Assembly (NCBI GenBank): GCA_025935595.1
Contig: JAICUZ010000026.1
Coordinates: forward strand, 1 to 15,309
DNA: 15,309 nt
Origin: Burkholderiales bacterium
GTDB taxonomy: Bacteria; Actinomycetota; Thermoleophilia; Gaiellales; Gaiellaceae
Direction of reading: 5' to 3'
Position numbers and translations under genes: made by a program. This document shows, piece by piece, positions 1-7,074 of the stretch (its first letter is position 1; each line of letters begins with the position of its first letter). Below the pieces are notes generated by a model. That model ran no database searches. It was not told where the DNA came from and worked only from the letters and a program-made list of their open reading frames with translations.

Positions 1-234
1 GAGGTCGAAGCTCTTCGTCCCGATCCGGGTGCAGCGGCTGCGCACCTCGATCTCCTCGCCGGCGCGCAACTCGGCACGGAAGTCGATCTCGACCCGCGCC
101 AGGATGAACGCATCGAGCCCGCCGAGAGCCGCGATCCGCGCCTGCTCGAGGTAGGTCGAGAACACCGCGTTGTTCACATGCCCCATGGCGTCGCAATCAC
201 GGAAGCGAACGTGTTCGCGGATCGTCCATGTCAT
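1..234 (-). CDS. Hot-dog fold acyl-CoA thioesterase (4HBT family), C-terminus cut by window edge
   Basis: The first 78 codons of a 4-hydroxybenzoyl-CoA thioesterase-like protein are present; the rest lies beyond base 1. It begins MTWTIREHVRFRDCDAMGHV and continues NNAVFSTYLEQAR. This is the family signature: the Asp of the D-x-x-GHVNN motif (residue 15) is the usual catalytic acid, and the helix after it is the hot-dog central helix. Proteins of this family hydrolyse acyl-CoA thioesters in the cytoplasm; the substrate cannot be read from the fragment. The ATG at 234-232 overlaps the TGA of the upstream HAD gene (ATGA), and a GAGG lies 5 nt before it, so translation is probably coupled to the phosphatase. 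Family assignment is firm; the exact acyl substrate is unknown. Confidence 0.87.
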   Translation of the reverse strand, partial: MTWTIREHVRFRDCDAMGHVNNAVFSTYLEQARIAALGGLDAFILARVEIDFRAELRAGEEIEVRSRCTRIGTKSFDL

Positions 235-890
235 GCGAGCCTCGCCACGAGCTCGCGTGGTTCGAGGTCGGCGAGCGAGTCGAGCACGAGGTCGGCGGAC
301 TCGTCCAGGCCGAGGTCGGCCGTGACCGCGTTCGGGATCCCGACGACGTAGACGCCCGCCGCCTTCGCCGCGCTCGCGCCGTTCGGCGAATCCTCGAACG
401 CCACCGCTTCTCCGGCCGCGACGCCGAGCTCGTCGAGCGCCTCGAGGTAGAGCGTCGGCTGCGGCTTCGCCCGCGCCGGGTCGTGGTCTGCGGTGACGAT
501 CGCGTCCCAGCCGACGGCGCGCTCGAGCCGCTCGAGGTGCATGTCGATCCACCGTCGCGACGCGCTCGACACGATCGCGCGCTTCACTCCGTGCTCCTCG
601 GCGAAGGACAAGTAGTCGGCGATGCCGGGACGCAGCTCCTCCACCTCGAGCAGCGTCACCTCGTGCGCGTAGCGCTTCTCGTTCCACGACGCACGGTCGA
701 GCGGCCCGACCAGCCCTTCGAGGTGACCCCAGATGTCCCAGCCGTCCACCGTGCCGACCATGAGCGCCCACTTCTCGGGCGGCAGCTCCTGGCCGAGCTC
801 GCGGTACAGCCACTGCCAGCCGGCGCGCGACGCGGTCTCGGTATCGAGGATCAGCCCGTCGAAATCGAAGAGAAACGCGCGGACGGGCAC
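231..890 (-). CDS. HAD superfamily phosphatase / phosphoglucomutase-like hydrolase
   Basis: A 219-residue cytoplasmic HAD hydrolase of the Gph / beta-phosphoglucomutase-like type. Motif I is FDFDG with nucleophile Asp9 and acid Asp11. A helical cap follows (about residues 17-85). Motif II is VSSAS (107-111), motif III is Lys142 in AKPQP, and motif IV is FEDSPNG from residue 165. These proteins dephosphorylate or isomerise small phosphorylated sugars; the substrate is not predictable here. The reading frame stays open far upstream, but homology begins exactly at PVRAFLFDFDG, so I chose GTG at 890. A TACCAT -10-like box (898-903, minus strand) sits 7 nt before it, suggesting a leaderless transcript. 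The gene diverges from the SIS gene with only 24 bp between starts. Its stop overlaps the thioesterase start. Confidence 0.9.
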   Translation of the reverse strand: MPVRAFLFDFDGLILDTETASRAGWQWLYRELGQELPPEKWALMVGTVDGWDIWGHLEGLVGPLDRASWNEKRYAHEVTLLEVEELRPGIADYLSFAEEHGVKRAIVSSASRRWIDMHLERLERAVGWDAIVTADHDPARAKPQPTLYLEALDELGVAAGEAVAFEDSPNGASAAKAAGVYVVGIPNAVTADLGLDESADLVLDSLADLEPRELVARLA

Positions 891-897
891 CGCGGCG

Positions 898-914
898 ATG
901 GTATAGACACATCT
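898..914. promoter_or_regulatory. DasR/NagR-like operator with two overlapping divergent -10 boxes
   Basis: The 24-bp gap between the HAD start (890) and the SIS start (915) contains TGGTATAGACAC at 899-910. It matches the amino-sugar GntR-family operator core TGGTCTAGACCA at 9 of 12 positions. On the plus strand TATAGA (902-907) lies 7 nt before the SIS ATG. On the minus strand TACCAT (898-903) lies 7 nt before the HAD GTG. Both fit TANNNT -10 boxes for leaderless messages. A second symmetry, ATAGA-CACA-TCTAT, spans 903-916. No GntR regulator gene is in the window. The operator assignment is motif recognition from memory plus context, so inference. Confidence 0.5.
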
Positions 915-1781
915 ATGGCGGGCGAGACGAGACGCGCGGTGGCCGCGCAACCCGACTGGTTGCGCCGGGTTCCGACCGACAAGCGACTTCCCGCGGACGC
1001 CGTTGTCGTCCACACGGGCTGCGGCACGTCGTTCCACGCCGCACAGACCGGCGGCTTCGCGGTGCAGGCGCTCGAGGCGGTGCTGCGGCCGCCGCGCGCC
1101 GACGTCATGGTGTGCGTCTCGCACGAAGGCGGGACCGAGTTGACGATCGAGGCCGAGCGCATGTTCGGCGGCGACGTCTGGCTCGTCACGGGCAACCCGG
1201 ACTCGGAGCTCGCGCAGCAGGTCGACGAGGTGATCGTCTGCACCCCGGAGATCGAGCGCTCGTGGTGCCACACCGCGAGCTACACGTCCGCGGTGGCCGC
1301 GATCGCGGCGCTGCACGGCGACGACATCTCGGAGCTCCCGGCCGCGGTCGAGCAGGCGCTCGAGCAGACGGTCGAGCCGTTCGAGGAGGCGCGCGTCCTC
1401 GTCGTCGGCGCGGGCCGCGACTGGCCGACGGCGCAGGAGGCGGCTTTGAAGCTGCGCGAAGGCGCGTGGGTCGACGCGTCCGCGTATCAGACCGAGCAGA
1501 TCCTGCACGGGCATCTTGCTGCAGTCGACGAGTCCGTGCGCGCGTACGTGCTGCAAGGGGAGGGGCGTGCGTCGGTGCGGGCCGACGACGCAGTCACGGC
1601 ACTGGAGACGCTCGGCTGCCGCGTCGACCTGATCCCGACGGTGCATCCGGTCGTTGACGTCGTCTACTTCCACCTGCTGACGCTCGCCGTCGCCGAGACG
1701 CGGGGGATCGACCCGGACCCGATTCGCCGGACGGCGGGCTCGCCTTGGGCCGAAGCCGGCGGCGAGCCCTACCCCGGCTGA
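915..1781 (+). CDS. GlmS-like SIS-domain sugar isomerase/deaminase (NagB-II/AgaS type)
   Basis: A 288-residue protein with two SIS domains, matching the isomerase half of GlmS without the glutaminase half. Domain 1 has HTGCGTSFHAA (33-43) and a phosphosugar loop at 69-74. Domain 2 has VLVVGAGRDW (161-170), then EAALKLREGAW (175-185), where Glu175, Lys179 and Glu182 align with the GlmS isomerase residues. HGHL (198-201) keeps the GlmS-type His, and RGIDPDPIRR matches the GlmS C-terminal tail. Relatives isomerise or deaminate glucosamine-6-phosphate-like sugars. Odd points: the loop reads SHEGGT instead of the usual SQSGET, and the protein is somewhat short. The ATG at 915 is chosen because the frame upstream only reads through the antisense of the HAD gene. 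The DasR/NagR-like site just upstream supports an amino-sugar role. Confidence 0.85.
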   Translation: MAGETRRAVAAQPDWLRRVPTDKRLPADAVVVHTGCGTSFHAAQTGGFAVQALEAVLRPPRADVMVCVSHEGGTELTIEAERMFGGDVWLVTGNPDSELAQQVDEVIVCTPEIERSWCHTASYTSAVAAIAALHGDDISELPAAVEQALEQTVEPFEEARVLVVGAGRDWPTAQEAALKLREGAWVDASAYQTEQILHGHLAAVDESVRAYVLQGEGRASVRADDAVTALETLGCRVDLIPTVHPVVDVVYFHLLTLAVAETRGIDPDPIRRTAGSPWAEAGGEPYPG

Positions 1782-1790
1782 AGAACCCGA

Positions 1791-2336
1791 CTACGCGGCC
1801 GCGCAGGTGACCGTCGGGTTCCAGTCGTTGTGCATCCCCAGTGGGTTCTCCTTCCAGATCCACGCGTGAAGCTCGTAGAAGTCGGGCAGCCCGTAGCGGT
1901 TGCCTGCGGGTACGAGCTCGAACGGCGTGCCGAACAACGAAGGCGGCGCCGCGTTCGGTCCGCCGTGAGCCGCATCCCATACCGCCTTGAGCGTCAGATA
2001 CTCGACGGCAACGAGCCGCATGCCGCCGTTCTTGGTGGGCTCGTAGATGACGAGCTCCGGCGTCGCCGCGTCGACCTGACCGTCGAGGAGCCCCGGGTTC
2101 AGGAAGTGGATGCCCATGCCACCGGTGTGGTGCTCGATGTCGTCGATGCACGCGAGGTTGTTGAGATCGATCACCTCGACCGTGTACCCGGCGCCGTTCG
2201 CGGCGTCGATCCGGTGGAACTGCGCGGTGCCGGCGCGCGCATCGCTGAGGCCGCCGTTCCCTGCAGCCGCGACGGCGGCAGTGGAAAGCAGCGACGCGAC
2301 GGCACCGGCGAGGGCGAGCAAAGCCTTGCGATTCAT
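1791..2336 (-). CDS. Secreted protein of unknown function
   Basis: This 181-residue protein has a clear Sec signal peptide: MNRK, a hydrophobic stretch to about residue 20, then AVAAAG with cleavage near 23-25. The mature part has two cysteines (63 and 178), a His pair (69-70), IHFLN (76-80), PELVIYEP (93-100), LVAVEYL (108-114), LHAWIW (156-161) and NPLGM. It resembles a family of small secreted bacterial proteins annotated only as hypothetical. Function is unknown; the His and Cys residues could suit metal binding or one disulfide, which is speculation. The ATG at 2336 has a strong GGAGGAG ribosome site (2341-2347) 4 nt upstream. The gene lies 81 bp after the DUF4242-like gene on the same strand and meets the SIS gene tail to tail with 9 bp between stops. 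Confidence 0.85.
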   Translation of the reverse strand: MNRKALLALAGAVASLLSTAAVAAAGNGGLSDARAGTAQFHRIDAANGAGYTVEVIDLNNLACIDDIEHHTGGMGIHFLNPGLLDGQVDAATPELVIYEPTKNGGMRLVAVEYLTLKAVWDAAHGGPNAAPPSLFGTPFELVPAGNRYGLPDFYELHAWIWKENPLGMHNDWNPTVTCAAA

Positions 2337-2340
2337 GGTT

Positions 2341-2347
2341 CTCCTCC
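2341..2347 (-). promoter_or_regulatory. Strong ribosome binding site of the secreted protein gene
   Basis: GGAGGAG on the minus strand, 4 nt before ATG 2336. It is the clearest Shine-Dalgarno site in this part of the window and fixes the start of the secreted protein. Most neighbours lack such a site. Confidence 0.7.
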
Positions 2348-2401
2348 TTCGCTCAAGGGGTACTGCGTCGCGTTCGAAGCTACGTTCGGGCTCCGTGCGG
2401 C

Positions 2402-2427
2402 GAAACCACGGAAACCCTCAATCTTTG
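2402..2427 (-). repeat. 26-bp direct repeat, copy A
   Basis: Read on the minus strand this begins CAAAGATTGAGGGTT and ends TTTC. It matches copy B at 2715-2740 at 20 of 26 positions, including an uninterrupted 10-base core (CAAAGATTGA) and GGTT. It covers the last codons and stop of the DUF4242-like gene plus the first bases downstream. The AT-rich core is unusual in this GC-rich DNA. Confidence 0.6.
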
Positions 2428-2681
2428 ACTGCGCTGGTCGCCTGGGCGAGAGCGATCCGCTCGAACTCGAATCCCGCCCAGGCCACGGCCTGCCGCACGT
2501 CCTCGAGCGTGTTCGCCTCGTAGAGGAGGAAGAACGTCTCGTCCTCCGGCACGAAGATGGAGCTCAGGTAGCGAACAGGGCCACCGGAGCGGGCGACAGC
2601 TTCCGCCGCGGTGCGTGCAAGCTCGGCGATCGCGTCTCCCTCCGGGCGAGCGAGGTAGAGCTCGACGAGGAACTCGGCCAT
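2418..2681 (-). CDS. DUF4242-like small protein
   Basis: An 87-residue soluble protein beginning MAEFLVELYLARP, with VRYLSSIFVPEDETFFLLYEA in the middle and LEDVRQAV near the end. This pattern (beta strand, helix, then strands with a phrase like SYV-x-DKT-x-CIYEAP and a final helix with E-AIR-AA) is that of DUF4242 / SCO4226-type ferredoxin-like proteins. Some relatives bind nickel; here the family Cys/His residues are absent, so metal binding is doubtful. No function is assigned. The ATG at 2681 has no clear ribosome site. The gene lies 49 bp after the LuxR regulator on the same strand and is bracketed by two near-identical 26-bp repeats, so it may be a recently inserted unit. Confidence 0.75.
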   Translation of the reverse strand: MAEFLVELYLARPEGDAIAELARTAAEAVARSGGPVRYLSSIFVPEDETFFLLYEANTLEDVRQAVAWAGFEFERIALAQATSAVKD

Positions 2682-2714
2682 TGCGCCCGACGGTACGGAG
2701 CGCCGCGTCGGAGT

Positions 2715-2740
2715 GAAATACCGAGAACCTTCAATCTTTG
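2715..2740 (-). repeat. 26-bp direct repeat, copy B
   Basis: On the minus strand this begins CAAAGATTGAAGGTT and ends TTTC. It spans the end and stop codon of the LuxR regulator (Lys-Asp-stop) and the first bases of the following gap. It is in the same orientation and the same codon phase as copy A at the end of the DUF4242-like gene, which also ends Lys-Asp-stop. Confidence 0.6.
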
Positions 2741-5499
2741 GCGGTCGCGCGATGTGCCGCGAGCTGGGAACGCGACCGGATGCCGAGCTTCGCGTAGGCG
2801 TGTGACAGGTGAAGCTCGACGGTATGGACGGTCACGAACAGCCGGCTCGCGATCTCCTTGTTCGGGAAGCCCGCGGCGGCAAGCTCGACAACGCGCTCTT
2901 CGGCCGGTGTCAACTCCCGTGCATTGCGACGAGAGCGGCCGCTGATGCGTCCGAGCTCAGCGCGTGCTCGCTCCGCCCAGAGCTTTGCGCCGAGCCGGTC
3001 GAACTCGGCGGCAGCCTCGTCGAGGAGCTCGCGTGCATGGGCTCGCCGCCGTGCCCGGCGCTCGATGAGCCCCAGGACGAGCACGGCCCGCGCGCGCTCG
3101 AGCGGCATGCCGAGCGCGTCGTAGCCGTCGCGGGCGCGCTTCGCATGCTCGACGGCGGACTCCATGTCTCCGCGCGCCGCGGCGACCAGGGCGAGCACAC
3201 GCTCGCTCGATGCACGGCTCCAACCGTGCGCCGTCCGAGCCGCGTGCGCGGCGAGCACGCCGGCGATGGCTTCTGCCCGCTCGAGGTCACCGGCGGCGAC
3301 CGCTGCTTCGCCTGCGTTCGCGTGCACCCGGAACATGCCGGGTTCGCGATGGCCGCCTCCCTCGAGGACGTCGAGCAGCTTCCGAAAGGTGGTGTCGGCT
3401 TGTTCCGTCCGTCCGAGGGACAACTCGAGCAGGCCGACACCGGCAGCCAGGTAGATGCCGTACACCTCGGTGCCTGCGGGGCCGTGCTCGGCCTCGAGCA
3501 GCGCGACGAGGCGACGGACGGTGGCTTCGTCACCCTGGTGCGCCGCCACGAGTGCGCGCCCGGAACGAATGAACACGTTCCGCGACCCGTGCTCCTCGAC
3601 CAGGTCGTCCACCGCGTCCAGGTGCGCCGCCGCCGCCGCGAGGTCTCCGGCCCACAACTCGGTGAGTGCCAGGTGCATCCGGGCGACCATCTCGCCGACC
3701 TCGTTCCCGGTGTCGACGGCCTCGTCGAGCAACGACTGGAGTCGTTCCCGCGATGTGGTGAGGTCGTCGACGTGCTTGTGCAGGACGGCGAGGTACGGCG
3801 ACATCGCTTCCGTTGCGAACCGCTCCGGCGGGAGTTGCGCATCGAGTGTTGCGACGCGTTCGAGCAGAGTCGAGTCGAGCCCGTCGCCCATCACGACGCC
3901 GTTCCGGACGCGGATCGCAAGGGCGTGAGCGAGCGTGCCCGGATCCGGGTTCGCCCCCGGTTGCTCCAGGAGCGCGAGAGCACCCGCGATATAGCCCGAC
4001 GACCGGTCGAGGTCGAACTCGCAGCAGCCCCCGAGGTAGGTGAGGACGGCCGCTCGCACCTCGTCTTCCAGACGATCGTGCTGAAGCATGTTCTCACCCA
4101 GTTCGACTGCGCTCGTCGCACCGTTCGACCAGTAGGTCGCGAGCAAGAGCTGGGCTCGACCCCGCGCCTCCAGCTCCGGCGGCCAGCCGGTCCACCCTGC
4201 GGCGCCGGCAAGGACCTCGTGGCCGCGCGCCGGCTCGCCGGCCAGGCGGAGAAAAGCGGCGAGATCGAGAAGTCGTCGCGGATGGTCCGGCGAGGTCTCG
4301 TGACCGAGTCCGACGGCGAGCTCCGCCAGTTCGGTGGCGGCGATGATCGCGCCGCGGGCGAGCGCCTCTCGGGCCGCTGCGTGCACGGTCGTCGCCGCAT
4401 GCTCGTCGCGCCCGACGACCGCCAGGGCGAGGTGGCGGCCGCGTTCCTCGAGCGCCTCGACCACGTCGGCAAGGCGCTCGTGCATCCGCCGGCGCTCGGC
4501 CGACGTCGCGGCGTCGACGACCGCTGCTGCGTGAAGCGGGTGGGCAAAAGCGACCCGCTCCCCGCGAAGGAAGGCGACTCCTTCACGCTCGGCAGGCTCG
4601 ATGTCGTCTTCGAGCGGGCGACCGAGGAGCATGCGGAGCTGCTCGGCATGCGGCTGCGCACTCAGGGCGGCTGCGAGCAGCAGCTCCCGAGTCTTCTCGG
4701 GAAGGGAGGCCACGCGTCCGCTCACGAGCGAAGCGACGTCCTCCGAGATCGGCAGCGGCTCGTTGGCGGCCGTCAGCCGGCGTTCTGCGACGTCTCGGCC
4801 GATCTCGAGTGCGAACAGCGGGTTCCCTTTCGCTGCGGTGTGGACCGCGACCAAGACGCGCCGTGGCAACGTGATCCCGATCCGCTCGGCAAGTAGTCGG
4901 CGGGTGGCGCCGAGGCTCAGCCCGGCGAGCTCGAGCCGTAGAGGGTCTTCGCGTGCGGCCACGTCGGTGATGACCGAGCTTGCGGTTGTGCGCGTCGTGA
5001 CCAGCATCCGCACGTCGGCTCCCGCGAGCCGACGGATCGCGAATGCGAGCGCCTCCTGCGATGACTCGTCCACCCACTGTGCGTCTTCGACGGCGACGAG
5101 CACCGGCCCCGAGCTCGCGAGCGTGCGAAGAGCGTTCAGCAGTGCGGTGGCGAGTGTGCGCCGTCCGGGACGACGGCCCTGTGCCTCGGCGCGGAGAAGC
5201 GTCGCCTCGATGGCTGCCCGCTGAGGCTCCGGGAGCCTGGGCAAGACCTCGTCCGCGACCGGCTCGATCAGGTCGAAGACGCCGGTGAGGGAGAGCTTTG
5301 CCTCCGCCGCCCCGCCTCGGGTGGAGACGACGCGCACGCCTGCGGCGCGTGCGCGGGCGAGCGCAACCTCCCAGAGTGTCGTCTTGCCGATCCCCGGGGC
5401 GCCCACGAGGACGAACGTCTGGTGTTCTGTCGCTCCGCGGACGAAGGCGTCGAGCTGGTCGAGCTCGCGCTCGCGTCCGACGACCGCCGCGGCGTCCAT
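2731..5499 (-). CDS. LAL-type LuxR family transcriptional regulator with N-terminal ATPase
   Basis: This 922-residue protein has the layout of large ATP-binding LuxR (LAL/MalT-like) regulators. An AAA/STAND ATPase comes first, with VVGRERELDQLD (6-17), Walker A GAPGIGKT (33-40) and Walker B VLVAVEDAQWVD (133-144). A long alpha-helical, TPR-like middle follows. A LuxR/GerE helix-turn-helix occupies about 860-918 (ELTPAEERVVELAAAG, then NKEIASRLFVTVHTVELHL). It should bind DNA in the cytoplasm in response to an unknown ligand that drives ATP-dependent activation. Length is normal for the family. The ATG at 5499 fits the usual start just before VGRE; no strong ribosome site is seen. It follows the aminotransferase by 31 bp and precedes the DUF4242-like gene on the same strand; targets are unknown. 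Confidence 0.93.
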   Translation of the reverse strand: MDAAAVVGRERELDQLDAFVRGATEHQTFVLVGAPGIGKTTLWEVALARARAAGVRVVSTRGGAAEAKLSLTGVFDLIEPVADEVLPRLPEPQRAAIEATLLRAEAQGRRPGRRTLATALLNALRTLASSGPVLVAVEDAQWVDESSQEALAFAIRRLAGADVRMLVTTRTTASSVITDVAAREDPLRLELAGLSLGATRRLLAERIGITLPRRVLVAVHTAAKGNPLFALEIGRDVAERRLTAANEPLPISEDVASLVSGRVASLPEKTRELLLAAALSAQPHAEQLRMLLGRPLEDDIEPAEREGVAFLRGERVAFAHPLHAAAVVDAATSAERRRMHERLADVVEALEERGRHLALAVVGRDEHAATTVHAAAREALARGAIIAATELAELAVGLGHETSPDHPRRLLDLAAFLRLAGEPARGHEVLAGAAGWTGWPPELEARGRAQLLLATYWSNGATSAVELGENMLQHDRLEDEVRAAVLTYLGGCCEFDLDRSSGYIAGALALLEQPGANPDPGTLAHALAIRVRNGVVMGDGLDSTLLERVATLDAQLPPERFATEAMSPYLAVLHKHVDDLTTSRERLQSLLDEAVDTGNEVGEMVARMHLALTELWAGDLAAAAAHLDAVDDLVEEHGSRNVFIRSGRALVAAHQGDEATVRRLVALLEAEHGPAGTEVYGIYLAAGVGLLELSLGRTEQADTTFRKLLDVLEGGGHREPGMFRVHANAGEAAVAAGDLERAEAIAGVLAAHAARTAHGWSRASSERVLALVAAARGDMESAVEHAKRARDGYDALGMPLERARAVLVLGLIERRARRRAHARELLDEAAAEFDRLGAKLWAERARAELGRISGRSRRNARELTPAEERVVELAAAGFPNKEIASRLFVTVHTVELHLSHAYAKLGIRSRSQLAAHRATAKD

Positions 5500-5530
5500 T
5501 CGCTGATCGTGATCGTTCGCTTGGATACGT

Positions 5531-6697
5531 TCAACCGCCGAGCGCGGCGAGAGCGTCCAGCAGACGTTCGACTTCCTTAACGGTGTTGTAGTGGACGATC
5601 CCGACGCGCACCGCGCCGTCGGGCAGCCCGAGCCGCTTCATGATCTCGACCGCGTAGTAGTTGCCGTGCCACACGGCGAATCCGCGCTCGCCGAGGCGTG
5701 TCGCAGCCTCCTCGGGCGTGAGCGAGTGATGGGTGAGTGCGAACGTCGGCACGCGTCCGTCCATCGTCGGCACACCGTGCAGGGTCCATCCGGCGGGTAG
5801 CCCGTCCAGGAACTGCTGTCCGAGCTCGCGCTCGTGCTCGAGGACGAAGTCCCAGCCGACATCGTCCAGGTACTCCACCGCCGCGACGAAGCCGGCGAGC
5901 AGCTCGTGCGCGAGCGTCCCCGTCTCGTACCGGTTGCTCACCGGGAACGGGTCCGCCGGGCGCACCTTGTACGGCCGCCAGGACTCGAGCAGCTCCCGGC
6001 GAGCGAAGGCGAGCCCGAGATGCGGCCCGTAGAACTTGTACGGCGAGCAGAGGAGCACGTCTGCGTCGGCCTCGGCCACGTCGATCGGCCCGTGCGGGCC
6101 GTAGTGCACCGCGTCGACCCAGGCGAGCGCGCCCGCGTCGTGCGCAATCGCAGCGATCTCCGCGACCGGGGTGACCGTGCCGACGGAGTTCGCGGCGAAC
6201 GGGTACGCGACGATCCGCGTGCGCTCGTTGACGAGCGACCGCAGATGGTCGAGGTCGATACGGCACTCGTCGTCGACGCGGGCGAGGTTGACCTTGAAGC
6301 CGCGGTCGTGTGCGAGCTCGAGCCACGGTGCGATGTTGCCGTCGTGGTCGAGCTGTGTGCAGACGATCTCGTCGCCGTCGTTCCAATCCCGTGAGGCTGC
6401 GCGCGAGAGCGCGAAGTTGAGTGTGGTCATGTTCGCGCCGAACACGACCTCGTCGACGGTCGCGTTGAGGAATGCTCCCGCCGTCGCATGCGCGCGTGCG
6501 ACGAGCGCGTCGGAGAGCCGGGACGTCTCGAACGGCCCGCCGAGGTTGGCGTTCTCGTCGCGCAGGTAGCCGGCGATCGCACCGATTACCGAGTCGGGCA
6601 CCTGTGTGCCGCCCGGAGCGTCGAAGAACACGAGGTTGCGTTGAAGTGCGCTGAACTGCGCGCGCACGGCGTCGATCGTCGTCAGGACACGTGCCAC
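5531..6697 (-). CDS. Class V PLP aminotransferase, SufS-like (VC1184 subfamily), lacking catalytic Cys
   Basis: This 388-residue PLP enzyme is of the NifS/SufS fold. Recognisable parts are FFDAPGGTQVP (24-34), the cofactor-binding region with His118, VDAVHYGPH (194-202) with Asp195, and CSPYKFYGPHLG with Schiff-base Lys221. ETGTLAHE lies in the C-terminal half. The VDAVHYGPH and YKFYGPH phrases fit the cysteine desulfurase-like VC1184 group (TIGR01976). The segment where SufS carries its mobile catalytic Cys reads VWHGNYYAVEIMKRLGL, and no Cys occurs after residue 217. It is therefore unlikely to be a true desulfurase; a beta-lyase or transaminase-like role on an unknown amino acid is possible. 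GTG at 6697 is the chosen start, with GGAG 5 nt upstream; it overlaps the OsmC-like gene by 16 nt. Confidence 0.88.
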   Translation of the reverse strand: MARVLTTIDAVRAQFSALQRNLVFFDAPGGTQVPDSVIGAIAGYLRDENANLGGPFETSRLSDALVARAHATAGAFLNATVDEVVFGANMTTLNFALSRAASRDWNDGDEIVCTQLDHDGNIAPWLELAHDRGFKVNLARVDDECRIDLDHLRSLVNERTRIVAYPFAANSVGTVTPVAEIAAIAHDAGALAWVDAVHYGPHGPIDVAEADADVLLCSPYKFYGPHLGLAFARRELLESWRPYKVRPADPFPVSNRYETGTLAHELLAGFVAAVEYLDDVGWDFVLEHERELGQQFLDGLPAGWTLHGVPTMDGRVPTFALTHHSLTPEEAATRLGERGFAVWHGNYYAVEIMKRLGLPDGAVRVGIVHYNTVKEVERLLDALAALGG

Positions 6698-7074
6698 TCG
6701 TACTCCGGCTTCACTGTCAGGGAGGCGCCGACGAAGCAGTCGCGCTCGGCCTTCATGATCAGCGGCGCCGGATCGACCGCGCGCGGTGTGAGCTGCACGT
6801 CCAGCCGCACCTCGATCGCGACGAAGCGATAGCGCCCGTCGTCGCCGGACTTCGTGATCGTGCCGTGCGCCGAGCCGGTGCCCGCGACCGTGTGGCCGGC
6901 GCGGCGCGCGTGATAGACGAAGCTGTCGATCGAGCAGCGCACGAGCGCTGCGAGCAGGAGATGGTCGGCGCTCCAGCCCTCCGGCGTCACGAACTGACCG
7001 CCGCCGGGAACCGTGAAGTGGCCGCCTTCGTCGAGCTCGACGGCGTATTCCAACGTCTTCGCGGCGACCGCCAT
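6682..7074 (-). CDS. OsmC/Ohr family protein
   Basis: A 130-residue OsmC-fold protein. The two family cysteines are present: Cys47 in LLLAALVRCSIDSF and Cys113 in ERDCFVGASL. Gly and Asp residues around GWSADHLLLA match the usual PEELLLAALAAC helix. OsmC/Ohr proteins reduce organic or fatty-acid hydroperoxides with this Cys pair in the cytoplasm; whether this member does so is inferred from the retained residues. The ATG at 7074 has no Shine-Dalgarno site, but TAGCGT (7082-7087, minus strand) lies 7 nt upstream and fits a -10 box for a leaderless transcript. It heads the minus-strand run and overlaps the aminotransferase start by 16 nt, so the two are probably co-translated. Confidence 0.88.
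   Translation of the reverse strand: MAVAAKTLEYAVELDEGGHFTVPGGGQFVTPEGWSADHLLLAALVRCSIDSFVYHARRAGHTVAGTGSAHGTITKSGDDGRYRFVAIEVRLDVQLTPRAVDPAPLIMKAERDCFVGASLTVKPEYEWHVS

Noticed and set aside
228..914. Long N-terminal extension of the SIS protein
   Set aside because: It is an arginine-rich antisense read-through of the HAD gene with no family resemblance; homology starts at 915.
891..1673. Long N-terminal extension of the HAD protein
   Set aside because: It is the antisense of the SIS gene; the HAD fold begins at PVRAFLFDFDG right after GTG 890.
2809..4896. 695-codon plus-strand ORF
   Set aside because: It lies wholly antisense to the LuxR regulator, whose motifs are complete; long antisense ORFs are expected at this GC content.
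5531..6697. Calling this gene sufS or a true cysteine desulfurase
   Set aside because: The catalytic Cys is absent, so only a family-level call is supported.
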